This document shows positions 33,521-46,089 of a stretch of 64,000 bases of DNA, piece after piece; positions within the stretch are counted from its first letter, which is position 1, and every line of letters starts with the position of its first letter. The notes beneath the pieces were generated by a model, which was given only the letters and a program-made list of their open reading frames with translations, was not told the origin of the DNA and made no database searches. The position numbers were made by a program, and so were the translations under genes. This stretch comes from Saturnia japonica (taxonomy: Eukaryota; Arthropoda; Insecta; Lepidoptera; Saturniidae). Where the stretch lies: positions 1,736,001 to 1,800,000 of the forward strand of contig CM065324.1 in the NCBI GenBank assembly GCA_033032175.1, given 5' to 3'.

Positions 33521-35835
33521 GCTGTTTAGTTTGAAATTAAATGTCCGAGTGTGAAATTGTGTCTCCAATTTATTTAAGTGTGGTAAAAATCATGGTTCCT
33601 GACAATTCTATGATGAAACATAAAATTTGATTGAGTCATATCATGCATGCATAAAAAAGGAAAAGCCCAATAGCTTCTACATGGCATCTCTCATAAAATC
33701 TTGGCTACACCTGCAAGTGAGGAAAGCAACATTTTGTCGAAGTTTGTCATTAGTTAGGTAATTGTGTAAATGCTATATTTAAATTATGATGGGACTGGCA
33801 TGTTCTATTTGATCCGAAGTCCCTAAATTAAAAATAGATTAAAAAAACCAACTACTACATACTAATTTTCAGTCTAATGAAACTAAAGGAATAGCCGCCA
33901 TCTTGATTCTTTCAATAACAATTTATATTTCAGTTTCTACGATTTTTGTTTTCTCAAACTACATTTACCTATCTTTGATACTTTTGGCGGCCATCTTTGG
34001 TTTTCTAATATTCGACTGAGACAGTAAATTGTCCAGCGTTCTGTGTACTTTTCACGTCGGAATAATATCGTTATCTCAGTGTATTCGCAAACTGTCGCAA
34101 AAATATGTTTCATCTTAACTTCGAGGAAAATATTTCATAGTAACCTATCCGTATTGTTTAAGTTTTGCGACAAATATCAAATAACATAGAAAACATTCTC
34201 AAAATATGCATGAAACGATGTTCCGACTTCCTTGTTTTATTTTTAGTAATAATTGTTAGTGTATGAACCCACAAGATGACATTTTTAAAATATATTACAA
34301 CGCAGTGGATGCTGTCAATGCATAATAATATTTGCTTTAGACTTGTATTTGATTGTTCACTACCTTTCCATGATTCACGACTTTTGATCTGCCTTTTTCA
34401 TATATCCGAGATAAAGACATTACGCAGCTATTGTTATCTACAATAGATAAATAGATTTATCGCATAAATAGTTAAATCACCTTATATTAAATCGAATTAT
34501 ATTTTAACACTGCCTGGTGTATATTTCGTCACAATGACGAACAGATTAGAACTTAATTGTTTTTTCATCATTTTTATTCTCTGTATATATTAAAATAATA
34601 TATTAATTACATATGTATTTTTAATATACACGTGTTGTTTTTGACTTTAATTACCTTAAAACGTCCTTAAGTATAAATATTGTATTACTATTACCAATCG
34701 TTAAGAAATATTAGTAGCTATAAAAATTGATATAAGTACTTAATGCAAAAATTTTACTAGTTTGAAGTATTACAGTTTAAATTTCACTTTATTTAGATGA
34801 TAAAATATACAAAACAGAATCCTTGTATTAAACATAAAAATTAAAATTATATTACGCCGCAACAAAAAATAAAGTAATTTTTAATAAATATACTTTTTAC
34901 TGTTATGTATACACTGTAATATAACGTTGTCAATTTTTTAAACTTAATTTACCTAAAATAATGTTAAAAATAACAATAACACAGGTGGTGTGATATTAAT
35001 AAACGATTGCCTACACTCTTGGTTTCAAAATGATCGACACACTACGGAAACATAGCGACAAATCGCCGAGACATAACAATGTACAATCGTTAAATCTAAA
35101 TATTAATGCTGAAATAATTAGCGTTTTTAGTATGTACTAATTTACTAAAGTACATTAATTCTGATGCTTTTATATAATACTCATTGTTGTAGTATATGAA
35201 TAATGTATAATTTAGTGCATTATGTGGTTAGTTGTTTAACGCAGTGTGTAAACGTTCGATCAAGGATACTGCGTACAGAAATACACAAATGTCAAAGCGA
35301 GAATATATTAAATTGTCCCCATCATAACAAGTAAAATGTACTTATTCTATTGAAGCTGTAAATTAAACTTGCTTCGGTAAATTGACAACGCATTTACTAT
35401 TTATGGATTTAATTAAGGAAATAGTTACATATATCTTTATTTAATTTATCAATATTTTTCTATCTTGTTTTTAAGTAAATACAATTTTTGTTACATTATC
35501 AAAGCGGCATTTGGAATTAGTAATTAAAATTATTGTCCCTACAAATATACCTTACGGCATTGAAGTAGGGTTACAATGTACAACCAATAATATACAGGAA
35601 TTTAATATCGTAACTTTTCCCTCACATCCCTCTCCACATAGTTGACAATTTAATGTAAGTTCGCAAAAACCTATATTAGGTTTTGAAAATGACCGACATA
35701 GTTTTAATACTATAAATTAGAAAGATACGTACACATTGATTATCCCATTGATATTTTTATGGGTTATCACGTGTTTTAGACTTACTAAGAGAAATAAAAG
35801 TTTTTTAGTGTTAGGTTCTGTAATAAGATCTCTAA
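33521..35835. other. AT-rich intergenic DNA
   Basis: No exon, RNA gene or transposon end recognised. Two GGCGGC/GCCGCC-flanked CCATCTT motifs lie at about 33895 and 33985. Confidence 0.35.
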
Positions 35836-35955
35836 GCACTTTACTGATTTGCCGGATAATGAGTTCAAGGAACATGTCAAGCCGGTTTTATTGTCAAAAG
35901 GTTATTAGAGAGAGGATCATTACGACGGAAAAGACTCCTTCTCTGTATATTCACT
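35836..35955 (+). repeat. Dispersed repeat family B copy
   Basis: GATTTGCCGGATAATGAGTT and CAAGCCGGTTTTATTGTC match 63355-63490. Further pieces lie at about 3720-3800, 30435-30490, 36595-36625 and 37050-37130. Class unknown. Confidence 0.55.
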
Positions 35956-36639
35956 AAAAAAACTAAAAATTGATATAAGTGTTTTTCATTTGAATTGAAT
36001 GGAAGTAAAGTTTCAGAGCAGAATTATCGGCATATTGTCTTTGTTACTGTATTCGAACTAGAAGTAAACGTGGTTGCTTGACACTCCCATACAATGGGTA
36101 AACATTATTCAACGTATGTTTGCATGGGTTTTTTCGGCAATAAAATGACATACCATGACCTAATCGCCTCATCGTCTCTGAAACATCTGGGCCACTTACT
36201 TAATTAATTAGTCATAGTACTTCAGAGTTAACCGCGCAGTTTTTGTAATACACTGGAAATTTTTGATGATATCGTTTTAATACCTCTACTCCCGGGATGG
36301 CATATGCGTCAATTTCATTTACATTTTTGTTATTTAAGAGGAGCGTGTGTAACCGACGCTTTGCAAAACTTTGATGAGAAAATTGCTGTAAATGGCATGC
36401 CTGAAAGTTCTGTTGTGATTTGTCATAAAGTGATAATTCTCTATATTATGTTAATTTTTTGTTAATGTTTTTTCTGTATTCATGCTTTGTCAAATTCGAG
36501 TTTTGAGATTGAAAAGTTTGAACGCTTGTTGAAACTTTTAATTTAATAAATGCTTATAACTGTGTTAAGTTCTAGAATAAACTTCCTAAGCACATTACCG
36601 ATTTGCCAGACAATAAGTTCTGTTCGGTTTTTACAAAGA
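35956..36639. other. AT-rich intergenic DNA
   Basis: Nothing recognised apart from a short family B piece at 36595-36625. Confidence 0.35.
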
Positions 36640-36886
36640 TGAAGGTAGATCTGCCATCGCCGCCTGTCATATGCCTTGGTCGTGGCAGTAGAGTGTTGCG
36701 GTGGGATCGTTAGCGATAGCGCGCGTGTGTGTTCGGACGTTCCGAATAATTTATACTCGCGTTTGGCCGTGCCTTCTTCGTTGAGTTAGAGCTGGTGGAT
36801 CGCAGCCGTGCTGTGCGCGTCCATACTAACAGGATCAGCCGTGCTAATCCCTGCCGCCTGCCTGGATGAACGAGAGTTGCGAAAAG
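36640..36886 (+). other. GC-rich block with a possible first exon
   Basis: A GC-rich island in AT-rich DNA. An ATG at 36866 opens a 7-codon frame (MNESCEK) ending exactly at 36886 before a strong donor, AAG|GTAGGT. The layout resembles a 5' UTR plus a short first coding exon of a gene with a long intron on the plus strand. No downstream exon was found to pair with it before the minus-strand genes, so this is a suggestion only. Confidence 0.25.
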
Positions 36887-37134
36887 GTAGGTGGTGGTTA
36901 GATTTCCTTAGTCTGACGTGGGATCGAACGAGTGTCCGGTCACCATGCTCGACTCACATATACCTACAAGCACACTAAACCCGCCAGCGAAAATATCATA
37001 TAGCGGAAGCTTGTTGTCTGAAGGTAATTCCAAGGAATTACCTATATTTCAACAGCGACCGCACAAGTTCATGAATCATGTTATAGGGTGGATCATAACG
37101 TGAATGATTGTGATGTCTGGACTAATGATAATAA

Positions 37135-39385
37135 CTTTAACCGATATAATAATATACTGTAATTTAAACAAAATGTAAACCTCAAGTTTCTTGTCGGATC
37201 TTCTTGATGACTGAGATGGTTTCCGAAACGGTGATAATGTTTTTGACGTTTTGATGTGCGTTCATAGGGACTAAATTAAATAAAATATTTTAATTTTGAT
37301 TGTTTTAGCTTCCTTTTTTGCATTAAATCACTAACCACATAGCGACTGTATATCTATCTATATGTATATGTACAAACAAACATTATCAACTATAACGGAA
37401 GCCACTGCAAATGATTTTATTTATATTACAAATTATAATATCTAAAAACGACGTCAGTGGACGGGATAAATGTTACATTGTGTACATTGACGCCAACTTA
37501 TCGGCCATGCTAAGTCCATGGCACATTATTTCCTCATAAACAGGACCCTCTTTGCTCATTAGCTTGGGTAATTTGGCACGACGCATGCTTATTAGAAAAG
37601 GTCCGTTCATACAAGCAGTTAATATAAGCAAATTTGATTTGATTTAATATATTTTTTAAATAATTCTATGATCTACTATTTATTTTTATTACGGCATCAA
37701 ATATAGCCGTCAAAATAGAAAGAAATCTACCGACTGCAGAAAAAAATAGGTTAAAGTGTAGGGATTGATTAGATTTAGTTATTAGCGTCAATATGCTTAG
37801 CAGTGATAATGTTAAGAACAAAAGTAAAGGTAAGTCCTACCTTAAAGTTTTCGACTTCTAAAAAATTCCTAAACAATTAATGTTTTCATTAACCGTGAGA
37901 TACACGAATCGACATGACATGTCCAGATAGACATAGTTAACGCCATCTATAATTATAAATTAAGCAGTAGATCCTTTCTTTAACATATAGGTAACAAAAA
38001 ACGAAAGGAATGTATCTTTATCTACCATGGATGATAGCATTTATAATCTTCCGCTTTACAGATACAAGATTTTAAAAGCAAACATATTGAAGATTACGGA
38101 ATATTATTGGCAATTGAAAAATTGAGCAAAACAAGTTCAATAAAGTTATAGTACTCCAAGAAATAAGAAAAACAAATACACAGTAGTTAACCCGTAAAAA
38201 TTGCATAAACGTAAATACTTACTAACGTAACTTTTCATATGGGAAACGATGAAATAATACTATTATTTCGTTTATAGCTTAATATGTGATAGCATCATAT
38301 TATAAATTTATGATTTTATAAGATTTGTACTACCGGTCTTAATTACATTCATATGATTAATAAACTACATCAATCTTGATATTCGTACTTTGGTATTCAC
38401 AAGTGAAGTCTCCTCAAGTAATATTATTCTTAGGTTTGCCATGACAACATTCACCCTTATGTAATTGCAACCAATGAAATCTATTGTGGGAGTTTTTGGC
38501 GGGATATTGATCTGTGAAGTAGTGGTTTTAATTTTTATACATAAATTTACGTTACTTGACCCTATATTGTATAATATTGGTGGCCCTTTGCATAATATAC
38601 CTTGGTTATTATGCACAAGTGAAGTGTAATCGAAATAACAACACGGATCATGAATTCTGAGATGTCACAAAACTCACTTATGAGTTCTAACAAGTTCACC
38701 ATTTTATTACAACACTGAAACTATCAGATGACACAAAGTTTGTATAATGAAAATGAAACAATTACCCACTTGATAATGGTAGTAGGAAAAAGAAGAACTA
38801 TATTGTGACCTCCAAACATTTCGGAAACTCAATTCTTAACCCTGCAACTTGACATGCTGTAGGACTTTTATTGGTTGAGATCGTACTACGAAAGCAGCAT
38901 AGCCTTGTCTAGAAGATCGCTTAGGTGTGCGAGATTTTATCCGGAACCATCAAAATCTTTTGAAATAGAAGTCACGAGTATTAAATAATTTTAAAAACTT
39001 ATCTGAGCCCCACGGAGCGACCTTGACTTTTAAGACCGATATCGCGCCCTCGTTTCTTGGGTCACATTATAAATCGTTGCGTATAAACGAACCTCGCGTG
39101 GCTCGAGTACGGCACGCATAAGACGTGCGCGCGCGCCTATGTAGTGAAATCATGCGTTAAATTATGCAACATTGGTGAAAACGACACACCGCACGCATGC
39201 CAAACGTTTTGGGTTAATCAATCAGCTTATGACAATAGGTTCGAGAGGTGCGTCCAGCCCCTCCCACCGACTACATAGGTTATAAACCAGACAGCCTCTC
39301 GTTGTTTTAGTAGTGGCGCATTTGATTAATTTATGCCAGTGATGTTTCCTCAATGGATATGGATTCTAGTATAAAAATCGCTTTT
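37135..39385. other. Intergenic DNA, no gene recognised
   Basis: Mostly AT-rich. A GC-rich stretch at 39000-39300 ends with TATAAA at 39281-39286 and could be a promoter, but no transcript start or exon can be tied to it. Confidence 0.3.
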
Positions 39386-39387
39386 TT

Positions 39388-39540
39388 TTTATCTCACTAA
39401 CGTTGTTAGACTTAACGGTCTTTACCGTTTTAGGGGTCTTTGTAGCGAGCGCAGAAGGCTTTCAGCCAAAATAGCTAAAAGCGCAAAAGTCCCAAAGTGG
39501 TCAAATCTCGGCCTCGGCTACTGCCGTACCCATTCATATG
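39388..39540 (-). repeat. Retroposon 3' tail, family G (diverged copy)
   Basis: A T tract, then TTTTAGGGGTCTTTG, GTGGTCAAATCTCGGCCTCG and more, in the same order as 9926-10140. Confidence 0.5.
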
Positions 39541-39655
39541 ATAAGTGCTATGACATAATAAAAAGGCAACAAATAATTTTCTGCCACCAAACTTTATATT
39601 CCATTCTATTTATTCCCAATAAATATATTTGTCACCATATTAAAGACCAATAATC

Positions 39656-39953
39656 TAATTAATAAGATTTGTCCTTAAAATAATATATATGTATATGGTC
39701 TAATAGATATGTATAATATGTCAGAAATTCTGGTCCAAAAACAAATCGCCAAACAATAACAAAACGCTAAATTCCTAAGATATCTGACGATCAATTCACG
39801 GAAGACGTGGTTGATTTCGTTTCATTTGTGATAAAAAAAACAGCGATCGCCAAATACCAATAATTAAAGAAGTTTAGGTAAGCGTTTTGTTATTGTTTGG
39901 TGATTCGATTCTGGTGACACATCTATTATATTAGGGACAAATCTTATTAATTA
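39656..39953. mobile_element. MITE-like element with long inverted repeats
   Basis: The outer arms TAATTAATAAGATTTGTCC and its complement at 39937-39953, and the inner arms CCAAACAATAACAAAACGCT (about 39750-39769) and AGCGTTTTGTTATTGTTTGG (about 39881-39900), pair over roughly 75 bp with a small insertion on the left. The target duplication is unclear. Confidence 0.75.
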
Positions 39954-41300
39954 CATTAATGAACGTGCATTCATTTGGCAACAGTTAAAATCGTACGTTA
40001 GTAAAAATACTGTTTATAAAAGACAAATATTATTTATATACAAACACGAGGCAGCAAGTAAACTGCAATTTAACATTGCTATCAGTATTTCCACAAATAT
40101 GCTAACGATTATCGACTTAACTTACTTATCATTTTCAAATTAATTAAAGAAATACATTCATTCTTGATACTCAGTAACTGTCAGTATTTTTTTAATACAA
40201 TTTAAGTAAATAACATATTTAAGAATTTTGAGATACTCATCATGTAAGCTGCCCGACGTATAATATCATGATGAAGCGAGCCTCCAAAATAGGAGCCTGT
40301 TTGAGCGAGTCACTATAGGTATGACCAACCTAATGAATATGCAATATTGACCGATATACGATGAACAATTGAAAAATCATTATCAATAACTGGCCATATA
40401 CATATAACGATGTATAAACTCCTTAAAGACAAAAAGCTCGATAGATAGTCTAACAGTTACTAATCGATGTGTAATTTTTCCTTCATTCATAATAACGGAT
40501 TTTGCAATTCAACCGCAACAAAATGTCCTTTGCTCGATAATATTTAAAATCAATAACATTTAAAAAGATACATTATGTTTTACGTAAATAATGCTAGCCT
40601 GTCATTGTTGGTGAGTCCTTGAACAGCATGGGCCTAATCACTACGCCATCCCCTCAGTCTCGACTGTCGTTTATATTTATATCAGACTGGTTATGGTCAG
40701 CCCCACTATTCTCAAAAAGCGTATACAAATCCGAATCAAAAATAACTTCAAAAAATAATATTATATAAATATAGTGTCAACATTAGCTTCGTAACTTATA
40801 AAATTCTATCAAAACACGGCAGCGACAATAACCACATGCCGACAAATTAGCTTCTACAATAGACAGTTTTAAAAACTAAAAAACTAGTTAATACTAAAAT
40901 AGATAAGTTACGGAAACCGTTATCAGTGTTCAATAGATAGTTTCGTTTCGTTTCCCAAAAAGGCGATATTACCCACCACTACTGACGAGATTCCTCGCGG
41001 TATTTGGCTTCATACATATTAATTAGTTTACAGATTAGTAAATGTAGCGCGAATTTTGATAATTCTCCTGGTATAATACACACAAATTGGACCCTCTGCC
41101 AAATTGTACTGTATAGATGTGGCTAATATTTCTATTTCTTCTTATTCTAAAACTTGTAAATAAAAATCTTTTATTTTCACTAAGAATTTGAATTAAGTTA
41201 CTAATTAGGCCTGTATAGTAAAATGTAAACTATCCTTGAAACATCACTTTAACCATAGCTTTGACGGTGGCATTGCTTTGTTTAGATTTTTGATCTCGAA
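39954..41300. other. AT-rich intergenic DNA
   Basis: No feature recognised. Confidence 0.4.
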
Positions 41301-41304
41301 TTCC

Positions 41305-42110
41305 ATTTCGTAGTTTAGAATGTTGTAAAACGTCGGGAAAAGGATACTGGTATCGAATTCTAATACTCCCTAAAAAATCGAAAGTCATCAATAACTTTTT
41401 TTAGTAAGTGTAACTACTAAGTGTGTAAACTGTATTAAAGTGCTATAATTAAGTTAAAAGAGTCAGGTATTAATTTCAGAAATATAAAAATTGAACCACC
41501 TTCTATTTCGTATTTAGAATGTTGTAAGACGTCGGGGAAAAATAAACCAGTATCAAATTCCACTACTCACTAAAAAATCGAAAGTCATCAATAACTTTTT
41601 TTTAGTGAGTGTAACTACTAAGTGTGCAACCTATATTGAAGTGCTATAATTAAGTTAAAAGAGTCAGGTTTTTATTTTAGAAACACAAAAATTGAAGCAC
41701 GTTCCATTTCGTGGTTTACAATGTTGTAAGACGTCGGAGAAAAAGAAACCGGTATCGAATTCTATTATGTACTCACTAAAAAATCGAAAGTCATCAATAA
41801 CTTTTTTAGTGAGTGTAACTACTATGTGTGAAACCAGTATTAAAGTGCTATAATTAAGTTCAAAGAATCGGGTATTAATTTCAGAAACACAAAAATTTCG
41901 ATCAAAGTTCGATTTCGTTTTTTAGAATGTTGTAAGACGTCGGGAAAAATGACCCCGGTATCGAATACCACTACTCACTAAAAAATCGAAAGTCATCAAT
42001 AACGTTTTTTGTAATTGTAACTACTAAGTGTGTAACCTAAGTAGTGTAGTGTACTATAATTGTGTTAAAAGAATCGTGTATGTATTCATTTAAAAAACAC
42101 AAAAATTGAA
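41305..42110. repeat. Tandem array of four about 200-bp units, each with a hairpin
   Basis: Units start at about 41305, 41505, 41706 and 41912 with ATTTCGT...AGAATGTTGTAA, giving periods of 200, 201 and 206 bp. Each keeps ATCGAAAGTCATCAATAAC unchanged. In units 2 and 3 this is bracketed by ACTCACTAAAAAA and TTTTTTAGTGAGT, which can pair. Units 1 and 4 have lost part of the right arm. Each ends with ACTACTAAGTGTG-like and GCTATAATTAAGTT-like blocks. No coding frame is shared. The last unit runs into the palindrome at 42091. Confidence 0.85.
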
Positions 42111-42240
42111 AGCCGTGTGCGGTATTTCACTTAATGCAAGTTAGCCATCAATGTAAATGAATTTTACTGACTATATCATTGATGGCTAACTTCATTAAGT
42201 GAAATACCGCACACGGCTTTCAATTTTTGGGTTTTTTAAA
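42091..42240. repeat. Long palindrome
   Basis: Arms of about 60 bp (42091-42152 and 42176-42240) share GCCGTGTGCGGTATTTCACT and its complement, with very few mismatches around a 23-bp centre. The outer part of the left arm (AACACAAAAATTGAA) equals the end of the tandem units, linking the two structures. Confidence 0.9.
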
Positions 42241-42544
42241 TTTTTGGAATAAATTTTGAAATATTTTTTGTTTTGTTACACCAAAGAAGTAGTACAACTT
42301 CTTATGGGCTTAGATGGTACACACAATTTTTTTTACAAACATATTACTAACAGTTGCTTGGAAAAGTTATATAAACAACAAAAATCAAAACTTATCAAAA
42401 CTTAAATGCAATATAATTTTTTTTAATATTTGAGATACAAGATACCTGTTAATATTCAGTGGTTGAAAATCACCATTTGACTTATGAAGTTTCTCTAACA
42501 TGTAATCTTTGATCTGTTGCTGTTCCTTTGGAATTACACTGATA

Positions 42545-42710
42545 TCCATACTAATATTATAAATGCGAAAATAACTCTGTCTGTTACGTTCTCACGCCTA
42601 AACCGCTGAACCAATTTTGATGAATTTTGTTATAGAGATAAATTGGAACTTGAGAAAGGACATAGGGCACTTTTTGTACCGAAAATAAAACTTTAAGGGT
42701 AAAAAAAAAT
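42545..42710 (+). mobile_element. Helitron 5' fragment
   Basis: TCCATACTAATATTATAAAT after A, then CTCTGTCTGTTACG, AACCGCTGAACCAATTTTGA and GAAAGGACATAGGGCACTTT: a typical lepidopteran Helitron start. The 3' end is missing. Confidence 0.7.
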
Positions 42711-43146
42711 AGGAGATGAAGTATGTAAGAGGGAAATATCAGCTTCCATGATAACCAGTTTGTTGATTTGAAATGACAGTATTGTCAATGTTAATTTATT
42801 GACAGTGTTATACTTAATTAGAAATGTATTGTATTTCTAATAATTACCTATTAAATGATAGTCCAGTATCCTTTTTAAGATTGGCTGAAGTGTTTTTAAA
42901 CTGTTTAACTACGCAGTACAGCATAATGACTGTTTTATTTTATGACTCTGTCAAACCGAAGCTCGCGGGAGTTTATACATTCTAAGCGATATACCTATTG
43001 TAAATTATCTGGATTATACAGTTTTGCTATAAGTGAATTATTTCATTGTGTTATTCCACATGTGGTGAAAATAAAACTTGGGTGAAAGTTTGTATGAAGA
43101 ACCCATTCATATTTATGATTTTGGTAAGAAAGGAATAAAAGGGGTT
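42711..43146. other. No gene recognised
   Basis: AT-rich sequence, perhaps still part of the truncated Helitron. Nothing coding. Confidence 0.35.
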
Positions 43147-43440
43147 TCACGTTTTTCGAAAAACCTTCCCGTAGGCCGGTACAATAAGGTAAGATTTTAA
43201 TAATTTTTGAAGTTTTATTGGAACGGTTAATGTGTTGGATTCATATTGGCATGTATTGATAATACCATACAAACAGTAATAACCCCATCTATGATTTTCT
43301 TTTAGTTTGTCGTGTTTCGAAATCAGCCGGTGCGTATGCAGTAATATAGCGGGGTGGTAGGGATTGCGACCACACTTCACAAAGTGATAAACCCATCTAT
43401 GATTTTCTTTTGGTTTTTCTTTTGATATTATACATATATA
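43147..43440 (-). repeat. Dispersed repeat family H copy
   Basis: The minus frame (77 residues) reads PYHPAILLHTHRLISKHDK. GCAGTAATATAGCGGGGTGG matches pieces at 22330 and 54275. The terminal block AAACCCATCTATGATTTTCT is itself duplicated (about 43284 and 43389). Probably a LINE 3' end. Confidence 0.5.
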
Positions 43441-43448
43441 TACATCTA

Positions 43449-44132
43449 TCTATATTAATAAATCTGTAGCCCTGTCTGTACATTTAATATTTTTCCTAAA
43501 TTTCCCGATACGCATATTATATGAACGATACTGATTACGAATATGCCATTAATTTTTTTTGTTCGTCAGTCTGTCTGTTTGTGTGTCCGGATTTAACTCA
43601 AAAACGGCTTGATCGATTCTTGTGAAATTTTGTACACGGGATGTTTAATTCATCGGTCAGTTGATAGGGTATAAGGAATTTCATTAGACAATATAAAAAA
43701 AATATTGAAAAAAAATATATTTTCGTTAATTCAATTATGTACAAGGGAAGTATAAGTCATTCCATGAATGATAAGTAATAAGAATTTTCAATAACACTTT
43801 TGGGAACCGTAAAAAAATTAATTTAATTAATAGTTATATATTATAGAATTTTATATAATTCTCAACCGATTTTGATCATATTTTGTAGACAAGAAATATA
43901 AGAAATATATATATATAATTGAGAGGCTATAAGAATTGTTAATAAGACATTAGAAATTGTACATTAGAATTATAGTTTTCAACCGATTTAGATGAAAATT
44001 GTACACGGAAAATACATGCCTCTTCCCAATTGATACGGCAAATGAATTGTTAACAATATGAGTAAAAATAAAGGGATTTAAATAATTATTACGTAGTAAC
44101 AAACGCGTGCTGAGCTGCGGGCACACCGCTAG
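43449..44132 (+). mobile_element. Non-autonomous Helitron, full length
   Basis: TCTATATTAATAAATCTGTA after A, ending GGGCACACCGCTAG before T; 684 bp. Its 5' end matches 28951 and its 3' end matches 20361-20416. No coding frame of note. Confidence 0.8.
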
Positions 44133-45568
44133 TATATTATATGTTATTAGTTTCTCAGTAACTTGTAAGATTATATAACAAGAATACAAAAATGCACAAA
44201 AACCTTTTTTTATTAAAAATATGGACCTATGGTGTTTCTGATATTAATATTTAAAACAAGAACTAGAATTTACTTGAAATGTCTTCATTGTTCTGGTTAT
44301 GCTTAGCGAATTTGTTTTATGCATGACTAATCAAGTTATAAAGATTAATCCATTACCCCAGATAATGTTTTATAAATAGACTCGTTATACTCTCAGGTAC
44401 AAATTTTGTTATCAGCATGTTGAAACAAAAAAGAGATAAGAAATCACAGTGTAAAGCAGAAACTCTGTTATCAAAAAAGGACAAAAGTTTCTCCTCACTC
44501 ATGCCTGTATCAAGTCAAAAGTGAACTGAAGGCAAATGCTCACCATGCAGGATTGCATGTAAAGAGCGTCAATGCCGTATCTACTTATAAAATATCATAG
44601 CCATTACCCAATATTAAGTGTAAATCTGATTTTGTATTTCTTTACCATACTTGATATTGTTCTGTTGTAGCACAGTATCAAAACATGGCTCATGACATCA
44701 ATAATGGTGAAAATAGATACACATTGTTAAAAAAAGAGCCCAAATAAATATGCAGAAACAAAAAAAGCACATACTTTTACAAATTGTGTAACCTTTTAGC
44801 ATAGAATCTTATCCCTATTATAATGCGCGCCAGCAGAGGGGCGCAAGAGGGTGCACTTGCAAACCCCTGTCGGGAAAGGAAATACATAGAAAATACTTTT
44901 TTTTAATTACGAAAAATTTTTAAATTAAAATCTAGATTGCTGTCCAAATTGTACATGTTTAATTATCTATAAATTAGGTATATACCTCTCTGAAAGTAAT
45001 CCTGGTGTTGCCCAATGCCAGCTACAAGTATGTATGTTAACATAAAGACTTGCATTCATATTAATGAATATAACATATTGAATACTCTATAGAAGAACAT
45101 CATAAGTGACAGTATATTGTATGGCATTTTTTTTTCATAATTTTCGTTTATTACTTTTTATGTAGATATTTGCTTAATTTAGGATTAATATTTTAATAAT
45201 ATACATTCAAAAGTAAGTACTAAACACTTTTCAAACTATATATGTTTATCTCAAAGTATAAAATTATTTCAATATCAAGTTACAACTACTAGTAAAATAA
45301 CTCTATAAAAAAAATATCCTGATTTTTTTTTCTGAAATCCTCTAATTGCATTATTTGGTGAACATTACATGTAGTAAACCTTTTCTTTTGTTACTATTAT
45401 GTAAAACTTAAAATAAATGTTTATTGTACACTCTCCAACAATAATAATTAATCTATGCATTACTTAGATCAAAAATAATCAGATTTCATCAACTACTTAG
45501 GAAGTTAAATAAAAAATAATAAATAAAATCTCTCATATAAAATTATATATTTATTGGAAAAGTACTTA

Positions 45569-45572
<4 letters not shown>
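44133..45572. other. AT-rich intergenic DNA
   Basis: No supported gene or transposon end. This is the downstream flank of ALG6. Confidence 0.4.

Positions 45573-45602
<30 letters not shown>
45573..45602 (+). repeat. A30 homopolymer tract
   Basis: Thirty consecutive A. It lies at the downstream side of a minus-strand LINE fragment but in the wrong sense to be its poly(A) tail. Confidence 0.9.
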
Positions 45603-45605
<3 letters not shown>

Positions 45606-45678
45606 ATTTATTCATAGTAACTCAAATAACACAATTAATATTACTTCTGCCAAACAGTATTTTTACATTATTTCCAAA

Positions 45679-45978
45679 CTAAGATTTATACAAAAATCTT
45701 GAAAAAGACACTTGGTCAAGTTTTTTAAAAGATCTTTTTGTAAAGCAGTTACTTTCTATTTCAGACGGTATGTTAATAAAAATAGTTGGAATTAAATAAC
45801 TTGTACATCTTTGCCCGTAATAATTGTTATATGTGGGCCCTTCAAGTCGTTTAATGTTTCTAATATCCCTCTGAGGTCTTACGTGAACAGATTTATATTT
45901 AAACTCATCACTGCAAAAATGTTTGAGTGCTGTTAATAGGACTGCTTTTTGATGGACTGGCAGCATCCTATACTGCAA
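45679..45978 (-). pseudogene. LINE reverse transcriptase C-terminal fragment (probable)
   Basis: A 99-residue frame containing VRPQRDIRNIKRLEGPTY, NNYYGQRCTSYLIP and a Lys-rich end. The pattern YYGQR...PTIFINIPSEI...FKK resembles the extreme C-terminal end of non-LTR reverse transcriptases. It is not part of ALG6, whose own stop is upstream at 46099 on this strand. It lies 120 bp downstream of that stop, so read-through ALG6 transcripts could include it. No palm or endonuclease is present. Confidence 0.5.
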
Positions 45979-46089
45979 AAATAACTCTTCATATCTATTT
46001 ATTTTACATCGGGTTTTTGTTTTCAGCTTACTAAAAGTTTCATGAATGTTATTTGCAATTTAAAATAATAAATAATGTAATAAAAACAA

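Noticed and set aside
39281..39286. TATAAA as a definite promoter
   Set aside because: No initiator at the right distance and no exon downstream; kept only as a note in the intergenic entry.
41305..42110. CRISPR array
   Set aside because: Units of about 200 bp vary along their whole length, there are no unique spacers, and the genome is eukaryotic.
45679..45978. A second ALG6 exon
   Set aside because: The ALG6 frame ends with its own stop at the family length, and the protein here resembles a LINE RT tail.
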